Source: Craterostigma plantagineum (taxonomy: Eukaryota; Streptophyta; Magnoliopsida; Lamiales; Linderniaceae). Taken from it: a DNA stretch of 64,000 nucleotides. A program made the translations under genes and the position numbers. The notes beneath the pieces were generated by a model. That model did no database searches. It was given only the letters and a program-made list of their open reading frames with translations, and was not told the DNA's origin. Positions 1-10,965 of the stretch are shown here, in pieces; the first letter of the stretch is position 1; each line of letters starts with the position of its first letter. The stretch lies in contig JAPQWV010000017.1 in the NCBI GenBank assembly GCA_027422505.1, forward strand, positions 18,973,501 through 19,037,500, given 5' to 3'.

Positions 1-54
1 CTTTAATTCTCTGACAAAGGAAGCGTTAGTTCTGACATTTTAAAAATATTTATG

Positions 55-508
55 ATAAAGGGTTATTATTGGTACTCAGGAATAGAAAAGGTACTCAGCT
101 TTGAAATTATGCCGTGAGAACCTGTGCAACTTGTGAGGACCCTTTTAGTCAAATGAATTTTGACTGCAATTTTGAACCCCGAAACAGTTTAATGGAAGGA
201 ACCGCTCATCATGAATAACATTCCACCACTAATGATAAGTCAATTGCGTCGTTAATAAAAAAATGAGGAACATCGATAATAATACGAAAGTTGTAGAACA
301 TTATTCATACAATCATACCTCATTATCACTCAACACAACATGTTAACTCAAAATTGTAAATAAGCTGAGATTTCATGCCACATATTACCTCCCCAATACA
401 AACCACTAAACCGACGAAGATTGAACAGTAAAATCTTCTCTAGACATGCCAAATCGTAAAAAATCAACCGTGATTTGCCTAGGGTCCTCAGGTAATCAAC
501 AGGGTCCT
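55..508. repeat. ~450-bp direct repeat, copy 1
   Basis: This stretch recurs at 947-1393 at roughly 85-90% identity by eye. The shared text begins with GGGTTATTATTGG and a tract around GTACTCAGG, and continues through a conserved CATACCTCATTATCACTCAA tract. No coding frame is conserved between the copies. The interval 509-702 after it carries more GGGTCCTCAG-like motifs and no gene. Confidence 0.8.
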
Positions 509-702
509 TAGTGCTTATTTCTTATCAGAGAACCCATATAGACACTGAGAACCCGCCAGTCAAGAGTTAATCCACTAATGAATGATTCCTGACAGTGATA
601 ACGACAGTTATGACATGCCTGACTGTTTTCGAAAGTGACCTTTAACTCACTCGTGAATGATTGCGTAATAATTATGTCTTTAAAATATGTATGTTACTCT
701 AA

Positions 703-946
703 GGTTCCGTTTGGTTTTCAACCCACTTAATACGAGGTCCAAGCCCGCTTTATGAGTTTCGGGCTTACATATCTCGAAATCCAAGATAAAATAATAATGG
801 GGGTTCATTTGGGGTTAATAATAATGGGCCTGCCTGACATGTGCGGGCTTACTAATCTACTGACAGGATAACCAAACGATATATAATAGGTTACTAATAA
901 TATGGTAACCCATTATCTGGGCTTATCTTGAAAACCAAACGCAGCG
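703..946. mobile_element. Tourist/Harbinger-like MITE
   Basis: The terminal inverted repeats pair GGTTCCGTTTGGTTTTCAA at the left with the reverse complement of the right end (GCTGCGTTTGGTTTTCAA). A 3-bp TAA duplication lies at 700-702 and 947-949, as expected for PIF/Harbinger-type elements. The element is 244 bp, has no ORF, and sits exactly between the two 450-bp direct repeats. Confidence 0.75.
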
Positions 947-1393
947 TAAAAGGGTTATTATTGGGTACTCAGGTATAGAAAGGATACTCTGAGATGAAAC
1001 ATTTTTGTGAGAACCTGTGTAACTTCTGAGGACTCGTTCAATCAAACGAACTTTGACTACGATTTTTAGCCCCCAAATAGTATAATGGAAGGAACCCCTC
1101 GCCACGAATAATATAAAGCATTTATGACAAGTCAATTGCATCTTTAATAAAAATGTGAAATGTCGGTAAGAATACGAAAGTTATAGAACATTATTCATAC
1201 AATCATACCTCATTATCACTCAAAACAACGTGTTAACTTAAAATTTTAGATAAGTTGAGATTTCACGACATATATTATCTCCCTGATGCAAACCACTAAA
1301 CCACCGAATATTGAACACTAAAACCGTCTGTAGACACGCCAAATTGTAAAACATCAATCTTGATTGCCTAGGGTCGTCAGGTAATCAACAAGG
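947..1393. repeat. ~450-bp direct repeat, copy 2
   Basis: Second copy of the repeat at 55-508. The MITE at 703-946 abuts its left edge, so the insertion lies at or near the repeat junction. A 72-codon minus-strand frame crossing the MITE boundary is not conserved in copy 1 and is not considered a gene. Confidence 0.8.
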
Positions 1394-2005
1394 TTTTCAC
1401 TGGTTCTACTTTTAAATGGATTATTATAATTTCTATATAGAAATTCAATAATAAATTAATATTGAGATTCTTTGTTTTATCTGAGTGCTAAGTTAGGGTT
1501 TTCACTGGTTTCTACTTTTAAATGAATTATTACAATTTTTATACCGAAATTCAGTCATAAACTAATATTGAGACCCTTTGTTCTATCTAAGTACTTTTTT
1601 GTCAAAGAAAAAAATTTTAAATAATAATTTAATTAGGCTTTTCACTGGTTTTACTTTCAAATGGATTATTATAATTTTTATACGGAAATTCAATAATAAA
1701 TTATATATCGAGACCCTTTGTTTTATCTAAGTGTTTAGTCAGGGTTTTCACTGGTTTCTACTTTTAAATGGATTATTAGATTATTATATTTTTATATGGA
1801 AATTCAATCATAAATAACATTGAGACCCATTATTCTATCTGAGTACTTTTTGTCCAAGGAAAAAATTTTAAATAATAATTTAATTAGGGTTTGCAATGGT
1901 TTCTACTTTTAAATGGATTGTTAAATTTTTATACGGAAATTCAGTAATAAATTAATATTGATACCATTTGTTATCTGAGTGCTTAGTTAGGATTTTCACA
2001 GGTTT
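1391..2005. repeat. Tandem repeat with alternating unit lengths
   Basis: Six units start with variants of AGGGTTTTCACTGGTTTCTA at about 1391, 1495, 1636, 1741, 1886 and 1990. Spacing alternates near 105 and 141-145 bp, giving a dimeric higher-order unit of about 247 bp. The long units carry an extra A-rich spacer (AAAAAATTTTAAATAATAATTT). The array is non-coding and AT-rich. Confidence 0.8.
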
Positions 2006-2140
2006 CTACTTGAATCGTGGCCCAGCACAGATTACGTGGCCAAATTGTGATGCCAGTATTTCCCGAAGCTCGGCTTGGTTCAGGAAATTGATGATACGCT
2101 CACAGATCTTCACGTAAGGCGACTTAGTCGAAGTCATCAT
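2006..2140 (-). pseudogene. Short exon-like ORF, 44 aa, unknown
   Basis: The minus strand encodes a 44-residue peptide beginning MMTSTKSPYVKICERI and ending in CAGPRFK before a TAG stop. Its balanced composition and lower AT content stand out from the repeats on both sides, so it looks like a fragment of a real protein (an exon piece or a captured gene fragment). I do not recognise the family. The last repeat unit of 1391-2005 abuts its stop codon. A chance ORF remains possible. Confidence 0.35.
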
Positions 2141-2448
2141 CCTGATAAAGTTTTGGTTTCAACAAAACCTCTATAAATTCAAAAGAAAATCATATTTAGT
2201 CGAATAAAGTTTTTAAACTATTGTTTTCAAATTGTGTGTGTTGGATTCTTAGACTTTATACGGGTCCTCAGAAGTGGTCACCGATCTGAGGACCCATAAA
2301 AATCTGGGAACCCATCACATTATGAAGGTGGGTTATAAGACCATTAACATTTAACAGGTTCTCAGATCATAGATGGGTCCTCAAACATGAGCTCAAATCA
2401 GAGATCCCGTCTAACTCTGAGAACCTTTTCTCTTCCATTAGAATTAAT
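2141..2448. repeat. Cluster of GGGTCCTCAG / CTGAGGACCC motifs
   Basis: Between about 2262 and 2445 the decamer GGGTCCTCAG and its variants occur in both orientations (for example CGGGTCCTCAG, CTGAGGACCC, GGTTCTCAGA, CTGAGAACC). The same words are scattered at 60-550 and 960-1400. Short inverted subterminal motifs of this kind are usual near the ends of DNA transposons, but I found no clear termini. No gene is visible. Confidence 0.45.
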
Positions 2449-3775
2449 TTATGAGAATCCTTTCTTTTCACAATTTAAACTCTGAAACCCTATCTCAAAC
2501 GCAGCCTTCATATAAAATCCTTTATAAACAACCATATAATTATTAATACATATTATTGAAAACAAACGATACCTAGCAAACATATTAATAGCATCCAAAC
2601 AATAATAATCATATGAAACATAGAGATAACAGTCAAACAATACACACCAAAGCATATAATAATCAAGCATATAATTTATAAAATGATAGCAGGTCAAATT
2701 TCTCCATTTGAGAGATTCAAAAAAATCGTCAAAATTAACACCTTCATCATTAACACCAGAAGTTGAACCAATTTCTCCCTGAACAAAGTTCGTTTCAATT
2801 ATATTTCCTTTGCCCTTTGATTCTTGATACAACTCAACAAGGTATTTGGGCGGCAACTGCGGGACCGATGGTCCAAACCACCGCATCGGTAACATTGTTC
2901 GTCATTCACTTTTTGTTCAGTTTGCTTCTTCTCATTTTTACTACCTTTCTTCTTCTGGAGATTTTGATGACCACCACGATAATTGTGATAACCACCATGG
3001 AAATATTGATAACCACCACCATGATAACTTCGGCCACGATCACGACCTTGACCACGCCCACGTCCACGCCGCGATATCCACCACGACCACGTCCACGAGC
3101 ATTACCTCGATTATTATCATTATTAACATTGACTGCATTCGCTTCAGAGATTGCAGCAGCACAATTGGTCGCAACTCATGATTTTCATCAGCATCTCATT
3201 GTTTTGCTCAGTCAACAGTAAGCAAGAAATAAGATCTGAGTACTTTTCAAATTCTCTCTCTCTATATTGTTGTTGTAGAATAACATTTGGCGGATGAAAC
3301 ATGGTGAACGTTTTCTCCAACATAATTGCATCGGTAATAGTTTCTCCACATAATTTCAGTGTAGAAGTAATTCTATAAACAACATAATTGTATTCGCTTA
3401 CCGATTTCAATCTTGCAAACGTAAATTCACCCATTCATACCTTGCATTTGGGATAATAACAGTTTTTAGGTGGTTATATCGATCTTCCAAGTTTTTCCAC
3501 AAGTCTTTCTGGTCTTTCATTGTTAAATATTCAATTTTCAGACTTTCATAAAGGTGGTGGCGAAGAAAAATCATTGCCTTCGCCTTGTTCTGCTCAGATG
3601 TCGTATTGGTCGATTTGATGGTATCATGCAGACCTTTCGCTTTCAAATGAATCTCGGCATCTAGTGCCCAAGATAAATAATTTCGGCCAGTGATTTCGTA
3701 AAAAATATTATCCACATAGCGGTAATGATCACCGTAAATAAGGTTAGAAGCAGAAGATCCATCTTTGTATAAACG
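2449..3775 (-). pseudogene. Frameshifted Copia-type gag (UBN2-like) gene
   Basis: Read leftward from about 3775, the frames give DGSSASNLIYGDHYRY, then a gag-type segment with YLSWALDAEIHLKAKGL and LWKNLEDRYNHLK, then KTFTMFHPPNVILQQQYRE in another frame. An Arg/Gly/His/Tyr-rich linker follows, and then a CCHC zinc knuckle CYRCGGLDHRSRSC at complement 2853-2894 (CX2CX4HX4C). This order matches the gag proteins of plant Copia-like elements, which coat RNA in the virus-like particle. At least two frameshifts break it: near 3420-3434, and just after the knuckle. No protease, integrase or reverse transcriptase follows, so this is a gag-only remnant or a decayed domesticated gag. Confidence 0.75.
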
Positions 3776-3972
3776 ACATGATTCTATAAAATTAAAATCA
3801 TAATAAATTAATATATCAATTTAACGAAATATAAATAAAAAACTATGTTAATATATTTTCGTATAAGTCATTAAAAAAATCTTCACACGCTACGACGGGG
3901 ATTCGGATCTCTCACCACTTTTAGTGACGATATTCCGCGAAACCACCCGCGCTATTACGCTTTGTTATACGG

Positions 3973-3974
<2 letters not shown>

Positions 3975-4007
<33 letters not shown>

Positions 4008-4073
4008 CACAGACGTACACATATAATTATATATTTTTATATGTGTACGTCTGTGTTCTATATATATATATAT

Positions 4074-4115
<42 letters not shown>
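3975..4115. repeat. (TA)n microsatellite with embedded perfect hairpin
   Basis: Two TA runs flank a perfect inverted repeat. The arm at 4002-4025 (ATAGAACACAGACGTACAC plus ATATA) pairs with 4038-4061, leaving a 12-base AT-only loop. The flanking TA runs can extend the stem. Tyr/Ile-repeat frames here are translations of the microsatellite. Confidence 0.9.
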
Positions 4116-4124
<9 letters not shown>

Positions 4125-4647
4125 GAAGCTTGGGATGGTGTTCGCGATAGCCTTCAAATGGTTAGAGACTCGTGCTGATGACGTGTTATATAATATTTTG
4201 TTTAATGTAGCTTTATTTTATTTATAATATGAAATAGAGATATGATATCAAAACAAAAGTATGTAAGAATTTTATTGAGTTATCTTCTATGATCATTACA
4301 CTAGGAATGGATCCTATTTATAGAAGGAAATTATAACATACATATTAAATACATTAAATGACATCCACCACCTAATAACAACTAACCACTTCATAATAAT
4401 TTTTAACTATAACTCAGCCTTTTTTTGATTTAATCCAATAAACCATGTTTTTGGATCAAATACACTTAGGAAGGTGGTGCAACAGCCTACAAGGATATGC
4501 CAATCTGTATAATAACCATAACATACACACATGTGACGGACCCAATCAAAGAATTTGGTAGTTAGGAAGAGTCGACCTTGGAAGTCTCAATCTGACCGCT
4601 AACCCGACCCTCGTTGGAAAATAGGAAAATAATATACACATTTACAT
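4116..4647. other. Intergenic, possibly decayed LTR sequence
   Basis: No coding region. The interval contains TATTTATAGAAGG-like and poly-A/T-rich tracts that resemble an old LTR, but no pair or termini were found. Its last five bases, TACAT (4643-4647), are the left target-site duplication of the Copia element that follows. Confidence 0.4.
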
Positions 4648-4874
4648 TGAAAATTCTACAGATTTGCATCAGATTCATAAGTGAAGGAAATTTTGGGAAG
4701 AAGAAGAATCTGATATTCATTGTTTTCAAGTGTTCTGTACATATTTGTGTATATATAAAAAAAGTGCTATTCTACTAAAAGAAACGCTAGCTAACCATCT
4801 TACTCATAATAACAAAATAAACAAACTAAAACCAACTAATTAGCTAAGTCTGGTCCACAATGCAATATTCTTCA
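4648..4874 (-). repeat. Copia 3' LTR
   Basis: 227 bp; on the minus strand it begins TGAAGAATATTGC and ends GAATTTTCA, a standard TG...CA LTR. It matches 24798-25028 along its length, with one ~8-bp deletion. Confidence 0.93.
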
Positions 4875-4884
4875 CCCCCCTCCC
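4875..4884 (-). promoter_or_regulatory. Copia polypurine tract
   Basis: On the minus strand GGGAGGGGGG lies immediately before the 3' LTR. It is the expected plus-strand DNA primer site of the element. Confidence 0.8.
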
Positions 4885-5977
4885 AAGTTGGTGAATGATA
4901 GAAGTCCTTCAAACCCAACTTGGCCGAGAAATAATGAAACAATGGAGAAGCAAGAGGCTTTGTAAAAACATCCGCAAGTTGCTCTCGAGACAGCACATGA
5001 TGTAATGAAATAAAACCAAGTTTGTAATGATCACGAACGATGTGGCAATCAAGCTCAATGTGCTTGGTTCTTTCGAGGAAAACATGATTTTCGGCGATGT
5101 GTATGATGGCAGCTTGGTTGTCACACCATAATGGAATGGGACGAGATACAGGCATATGAAGATCATGAAAAGATAAGTAATCCACTTTAATTCACATACT
5201 GTGGATGCAAGACTTCGATATTCTACTTCTCCAGAAGAGCGGGCGACGATAGATTGTTCTTGGTTTTCCAGCTAATGAGAGAATTCCCTAGAAAAATGCA
5301 GAAACCTGCGAGCGAGCGACGTGATACATGTCAAGAAACCCAGTCAGAGTCACTGAATGCTGTGAGGGAGAAGTCATTGGTAGCTGAGTAGAACAAACCA
5401 AGAGAGGGATATGTTTTAAGGTAACAGAGCACAAGCATCATGGCAGACCAGTGAGCCATGCGAGGAGCATGGGTGAATTGACTAAGTTGTTGAACCGAGT
5501 ATGTGATATCTGGTCTTGTAAATCCTAGGTACAGTAGTTGGCAAACTAGTGTCCTGTAGCGCGAAGGATCATCGAGTAAAGAGCCGCATTCGGCCTCCTT
5601 TGGGATGTATAATATCGTGGTAATGGAGTAGCAGTCGGCTTGCATCCTGTCAGCCCAACTGTGTCAAGGATGTTGACAATGTATTTGCACTGATTCAGAT
5701 ATATCCCGCCTGCAGTTCGTACAAGCTCAATCCCAAGAAGAAATGAGTGGAACCGAGATCCTTAATGGTGAAAGTACTGTCCAGAAATTGTTTCACCTGA
5801 GCAATTTCAGAGGTAGAGGATCCTGTAAGAAGTACATCGTCAACGTAAACCAATAAAATCAAGAAAATATCATTCTTCCGTAAGATGAACAGGCAGTGGT
5901 CGTGGGGTGATTGAACAAAGTCATAAGCCTGTAATTTCGAATTAAAGTCCTCATTCCATTGACATGAGGCTTGCTTA
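4885..5977 (-). pseudogene. Copia RT C-terminal part and RNase H
   Basis: Minus-strand frames give the catalytic YVDD of Copia reverse transcriptase at complement 5836-5847, followed by LTGSSTSEIAQVKQFL. Next comes RPDITYSVQQLSQF and then the RNase H region with WCDNQAAIIHIAENHVF, RTKHIELDCHIVRD and the hallmark ADVFTKPL. The enzyme would copy element RNA into cDNA in virus-like particles. The frame shifts more than once (between the 5331-5645 segment and the RNase H frame, and near 5860). The RT domain is cut at 5977/14057 by the palindromic chromovirus insertion; its N-terminal half is at 14057-14432. Confidence 0.9.
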
Positions 5978-8436
5978 TGTAACGACCCAACTTCCTAGAT
6001 ACGTATTTTGGCGGATTTTCGCAACGTAAGCAGCGGAAAACCCATTTAATTAAAACTTTTAAAATATAATAATACAAATACGTTCGATGTCTAAATCATA
6101 AGTTCAAACCCAAACACATTTTGATTCATTTGGCCGAAGCCCAATAAGTCCAAGCCCAAATTTTAAAAACACGAAACATAAACTCGTTCCACAGGTCGCG
6201 TCCCATGTACTGCGCCGCCCTCAAAAGTCCGTGGAGTCACCGCCATCAGCCGTCTTACCTACACACGTAAACCCTGAGCTTTTGCCCAGTAGATGAAAAT
6301 ATGCATGAATGCAAATGCTCTCACATCCCAAACTCGACACATCTCACAAAATGCACGCTCGACTCTTTTATAATATCTCATCATCAACTCAACTCATCTC
6401 ATCACAATCAGGGCCCGAGGCTTAGGAACTAAAGGCAACACGCGCGCGCAGGGGTCCGTAGCTCGGGAGGCCCCACTCCCCACAAGGGTCAGTAGCTCGG
6501 GAGGCCCACTCCCCACATCTCAATCATATAGTGCGCCTTAGTCCTAACCTCAACTCATATCATTCGACAACCATCAATCGGTCATAAACTACCCCACTGA
6601 ACATCACTATACAATATTACCGTGACTCCACACAGTTCTCTCTTTTCGTACATGTGTATGCAAATATCGTGCAAATAGAATGCAACATATAAAATGCATC
6701 ATTTAAACAACAACATATCGGCCCGATATATAATCTCGGCCCGATCTAAAAAAAAACTATCATACACCAAATAATTCGGGACCAAAGCCCGCGTTCCGAT
6801 TTAATCGACCCGAAACCTTAACCACAGAAACTCTCCCGAAATTCACTAATAGTTCCCAAAATTTAATCCTTTTTACTTTAAGACCCTAATTTCACAATTG
6901 GTCCCTAATTTAATATATTTTAAAATTCTAACGTCCAACTTTCAAAATATCACTTAAATTTCTAATTTAAAAATATCTTTATGAATTTTGCACTTAAAAT
7001 CCCAAAATCTCATAATTTACTTTTTAGGACCAAAAATTTTCCTAAGTTTCAGATCTGCCCCGAAAGCTTTAGAAATTTCTTTAAAAATCTCCCTTGTTCG
7101 GATTTTACATTCTCAGCCCCCAGAATTTTAAAACTTTTCAATCTAGTCTCCAAATTTTTGAAAACAAAACTATTTTATACGGCTGTTTTGCGACAGTTTA
7201 GTATTTCTCAATGATCACAGAGTAAACGACGTCCGATGGACCTGAAATTTTAAACATAGATAAAGAACTTGCAATACTTGATTCTGTCCAAAGGGATTTT
7301 TAATCCGAATTTTAGATCGTGAGATATGAATTTTTGAACCTCTTGGCCGAAATGGATAAAGAAAACCCTAGAAAACACTAATCCTCCCCAAGTTTTGTTC
7401 TATCCTCTTAATCACAAGTCCTCTAACTCTATTCTTATGTTTCATAGACCTAAACTTCATAAAGATTAAGGTATTAAGCTGGCCGAATTTTAGCATGTAA
7501 GCATCATCGCGAAAATCATACAAGAAATTCACGTTTAGCACATAAACACGTATAAATTCGAAAGAGATCATGCAATCACGAAAAATTCACGGATTCAAAA
7601 CTTGTTTACGTGTGTAGGTGATCTTCACCTACCTTAATCCGTAGAAAGTTGCGTTACGAGTGTTTAATCCCGACCCTTCGATCCCGAGCTCCTCCTCGTC
7701 CGTGAGCTTCACCTTTTCTTTCCTCCTCTTCTTCCTCTCTTTTCTTTCTTTTCTCTTTCTTTCCTTTCTTCCCTCTCCCTCTCGGTTACTCTTCCTCCCT
7801 TCCTCTCTATTTCTTTCTTTTACTTATTGATTATCATTCTTGTCTTCATGCACCAAATGAGGTGTATTAGTTGAGGAGCCTTTGTTTTATTCCATAAATT
7901 ATGTAATGGTGATTAGATGATGATGAGCTCTCCCCAACGTGGCCTTCCTCTCTTTTTCTTTATCTTATGGGTTGTAAATTTGTCCTAAAGCAATGAGGTG
8001 TATTAGGGATCTTTATCTTGTCCTTATGTAACCAATGAGGTTGTATTAGTTGCATTAATTGGTAAGAATTTTTTTTTATTATTATTATACCAACCAACTT
8101 TATTAATTCCCTCTCTCTCATTTTCGTTTTTGATGTCCTTTATTTTATTTATCTATTATTATTATATATTTATTTATTTATTTATTTATTTGGGCTTTCA
8201 CTTCTTGTTTTTTGCCCAATTAAATTTTATTAAAGGACCCAACTCCAAACCTTTTATTTTGGGCCATTATTTTCTTCATTTGGCCCATAGATAAATTTTT
8301 GGTCCATTTAAATTTTTCGGGCCCAATTGTAAATTTTGGGCTCGTTTCGAAAAGAAATCGTTTCTTGTTCGAAATTCGATTCCGTACATTTCGAATATTA
8401 TTGAAGTAATCCCGTATAAATTTTACGGGTATTACA
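5978..8436 (-). repeat. Chromovirus LTR, left arm of palindrome
   Basis: 2459 bp; on the minus strand it begins TGTAATACCCG and ends GGTCGTTACA. The R/U5 portion (about 5978-7650) is close to the right arm. The U3 portion (about 7650-8436) differs strongly apart from its first ~130 bases, and carries three copies of ATGAGGTGTATTAG-like text. The right arm has an extra ~150-bp internal duplication around 12880-13010 that this copy lacks. A 67-codon frame at 7368-7571 is shared with the other arm only because the DNA is shared. Confidence 0.9.
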
Positions 8437-8451
8437 TCCTCCTCCCCTTAT
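8437..8451 (-). promoter_or_regulatory. Polypurine tract of left arm
   Basis: On the minus strand, a purine run containing AAGGGGAGGAGGA abuts the TGTAATACCCG start of the left LTR. GGGGACGAAATTCTTAT lies just before it, as in plant chromoviruses. Confidence 0.8.
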
Positions 8452-10510
8452 AAGAATTTCGTCCCCGAAATTACAATATGGGAAATAATTAGGGGTACTT
8501 CTCTCTCATTTCGTCTTCTCGTTCCCAATTGGTTTCTTCCAATACTTGGTTCTGTCACAAGACCTTTACGAGGGGTATATTCTTATTTCGAGGCATTTCA
8601 CCTCGTACATCAAAATTTCCACCGGCCTTTCTCCGTAGATCAAGTCCGTCTTCAATTGTTGATGAAATGATTTGCCCTGCACTACATGGCTCGGGTCTAG
8701 GACGTACTTCCATAATATAGACACATGGAAGATATCATGGATTTGTGCGAGCTATGTGGACAACTCGAATTGATACGTCACTTCTCCAACTCGTTTCACA
8801 ATTATGAAAGGTCCGATATATCTCAGAATCAACTTCCCTTTCTTTCCAAAACGTTTTACGCCTTTCATTGGCGAAATTTTCAGAAAAGCTTGATCGCGCT
8901 GTTTGAATTCCAACGGCCTTCGTCTTTTGACTGTGTAATTTTTCTGACGACTTTAGGCCGTTTGCATCCTTTCCCTGAATTTTTTTTTTTTTTTCACAGC
9001 TTCAGTCATTTCACGAACCATTTCGGGACCTAACAACGCATTCTCGCCAATTTCATCCCAATGAACTGGGGATCAACATTTACGCCCGTATAAGGCTTCA
9101 TAAGGCATCACCCCGATCGTGGCTTGATAACTGTTGTTATAGAAAAAACTCGATCAGTGGGAGGTATTTGCTCTAACTTCCCCGGAATCCAGAATGCACG
9201 CTCTCAACATATCTTCAAGCGCCTGGATTGCTCTTTCAGACTGTCCGTCCGTCTGAGTGTGATATGCCGCACGGAAAAACAGTTTTGTCCTCATGGCATT
9301 TTATAAGCTCCCCCAGGATTAGGATAGAAACCTCGAATCCCGATCCGAGACAATTGAAATTGGGATCCCATGGAGTCTCACAATTTCTTGTATGTACAGC
9401 TCTGCGTACTTCTCCATGGAATAGGTTTAATTGATTGGCAAGAAATGGGCTGATTTAGTCAATCTGTCGACGATTACCCAAATTCCATCATGACCCTTTT
9501 CGGTTTTTTTTTTAACCCGACGACGAAGTCCATAGTGATATGGTCCCAGTTCCACTCGAGAGTCGTCAAAGTTTGCAACATTTCCGCAGGCCTTTGATGT
9601 TCTGCCTTAATTTGTTGGCATGTGAAGCACCGTTGTACAAAGGCAACTATATCTTTCTTCATTCTTGGCCACCAATAGTTCACCGTAAATCTCGATACGT
9701 TTTTGTTGTTCTGGGATGTATCGAGTAGTTTGTCGTATGCGCCTCCGTCATTACAGTTCGACGAATCTCTTCATTGGGTGGCACATATAAACGACCCTGG
9801 GATTGTATGTCTTCGTCGTCTCGATATTCGAACTCCGACGAAACATTCCCGCCTTGTTTCACCTGGATTTTCTTTTAGATATAGTTTATCTTTCTTTTGT
9901 GCCTCAACGATTTGTTCTAACAGCGTTGGTTTCAAACTCAATGCTGCCAGCTTCGTTTTGATCTCCCGAAGTTGATTATTTTCACTCCGAGTTGACACAT
10001 GTCTGTATTTACTGATTTACGGCTAAAAGCATCTGCAACAACGTTCGCTTTGCCTGAGTGATTATTTATCACACAGTCGTAGTGTTTTACTAACCCGAGC
10101 CCTCGCCTTGGTCTCATGTTTAACTTGTTCAGCATGAAGAAGTAGTTTAGGCTTTTGTGATCCGTAAAGAATTTCACATCGTTCCTCATACAGATAGTGT
10201 CGCCAGATTGTTTGTTTGTTTTTTTTTTTTAGCGCAAACACCACGGCTGCGAGTTCCAGATCATGCGTGGGATTCTCGTACGGTTTGAGTTGTCGGAAGG
10301 TTTATGCATTTACCTTTCTGTTCTGTATCGACACGCATCTCCAAGCCATTCTTTTAGAGGTGTCACTGTATACCGAGAATCCTTCGGTACCAGATTGGAT
10401 TGCAAGAACATGAGCTGTTGTCAGCCATTTCTTCAACTCCTGGAAACTCTCTTCACAAGCTTCCTTCCACTTAATTGGAACGTTCTTCATAAGTTAAGTC
10501 TAGCTTTCTT
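8452..10510 (-). pseudogene. Chromovirus RNase H-integrase-chromodomain remnant (left arm)
   Basis: The minus strand gives, from high to low coordinates: an RNase H start (ACEESFQELKKWLTTAHVL, about 10460); [12 protein letters not shown] and VVADAFSRK (10180-10030); the integrase zinc-finger region ending YWWPRMKKDIVAFVQRCF and CQQIKAEHQRP; the integrase core start WDHITMDFVVGL; then, near complement 8640-8730, FHVSILWKYVLDPSHVVQG of the GPY/F-chromodomain part. Frameshifts and a poly-T tract at about 8979-8994 break it repeatedly. Compared with the right arm, the same C-terminal stretch differs at about a third of residues, so the two arms are not copies of one pol. RT upstream of RNase H is absent. 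Confidence 0.85.
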
Positions 10511-10965
10511 CACCGTTATTGTCATGATGAGTAGCTGTCGTTGGATCTAAGAGGGCGCGCGATCAAATGGCCATGATTTGAAAACTACAGATTTAATTAT
10601 GTTCGTAGGATATTGCGCGAAGAGGTCATCGGCTGAAATGTTTAGGAAGTGAATGAAGAGGTTAGTGAATTATGAGCGTCGGATCAAAGATCGGATGGAT
10701 GATAGTGAAGGTGCTATTTCACTTATAGAGTCGCTTGCGATTCTTGCTCTAACACGCAGAAATGTAAGACCACGTGGCGACTTGTGGAGTGTTCGATCGG
10801 ATAAAATGCACGGTGAAGATAGATCGCGGACTCTCACTTAAAACATGATTTATGGTTTATCAAATTTCCCAGCTCACTTTCTCGAGCATGTAACTCCTTT
10901 TAGAGCGAAAATCATTGTGAGGTGAAAACACAAGAGTTGTAGAAGGGATAGAGATCTGTAACTAT
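10511..10965. other. Central filler of the palindrome, origin unknown
   Basis: About 455 bp separates the leftward RNase H start from the rightward integrase breakpoint (just before CAGACCCTCGAAGAT at about 10966). I see no recognisable retroelement domain, PBS or LTR piece and no convincing ORF; a 62-codon frame at 10653-10841 looks like chance. Its GC content and word usage differ from both arms. It could be 5'-leader sequence of the element or host DNA picked up at the junction. Confidence 0.6.

Noticed and set aside
3921..4178. Tyr/Ile repeat ORFs on both strands
   Set aside because: They translate the (TA)n microsatellite.
7368..7571. Conserved 67-aa ORF present in both palindrome LTRs (also 12350-12553)
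   Set aside because: The whole surrounding LTR DNA is equally conserved, so protein-level similarity is not evidence of coding. It lies in the R/U5 part of the LTR.
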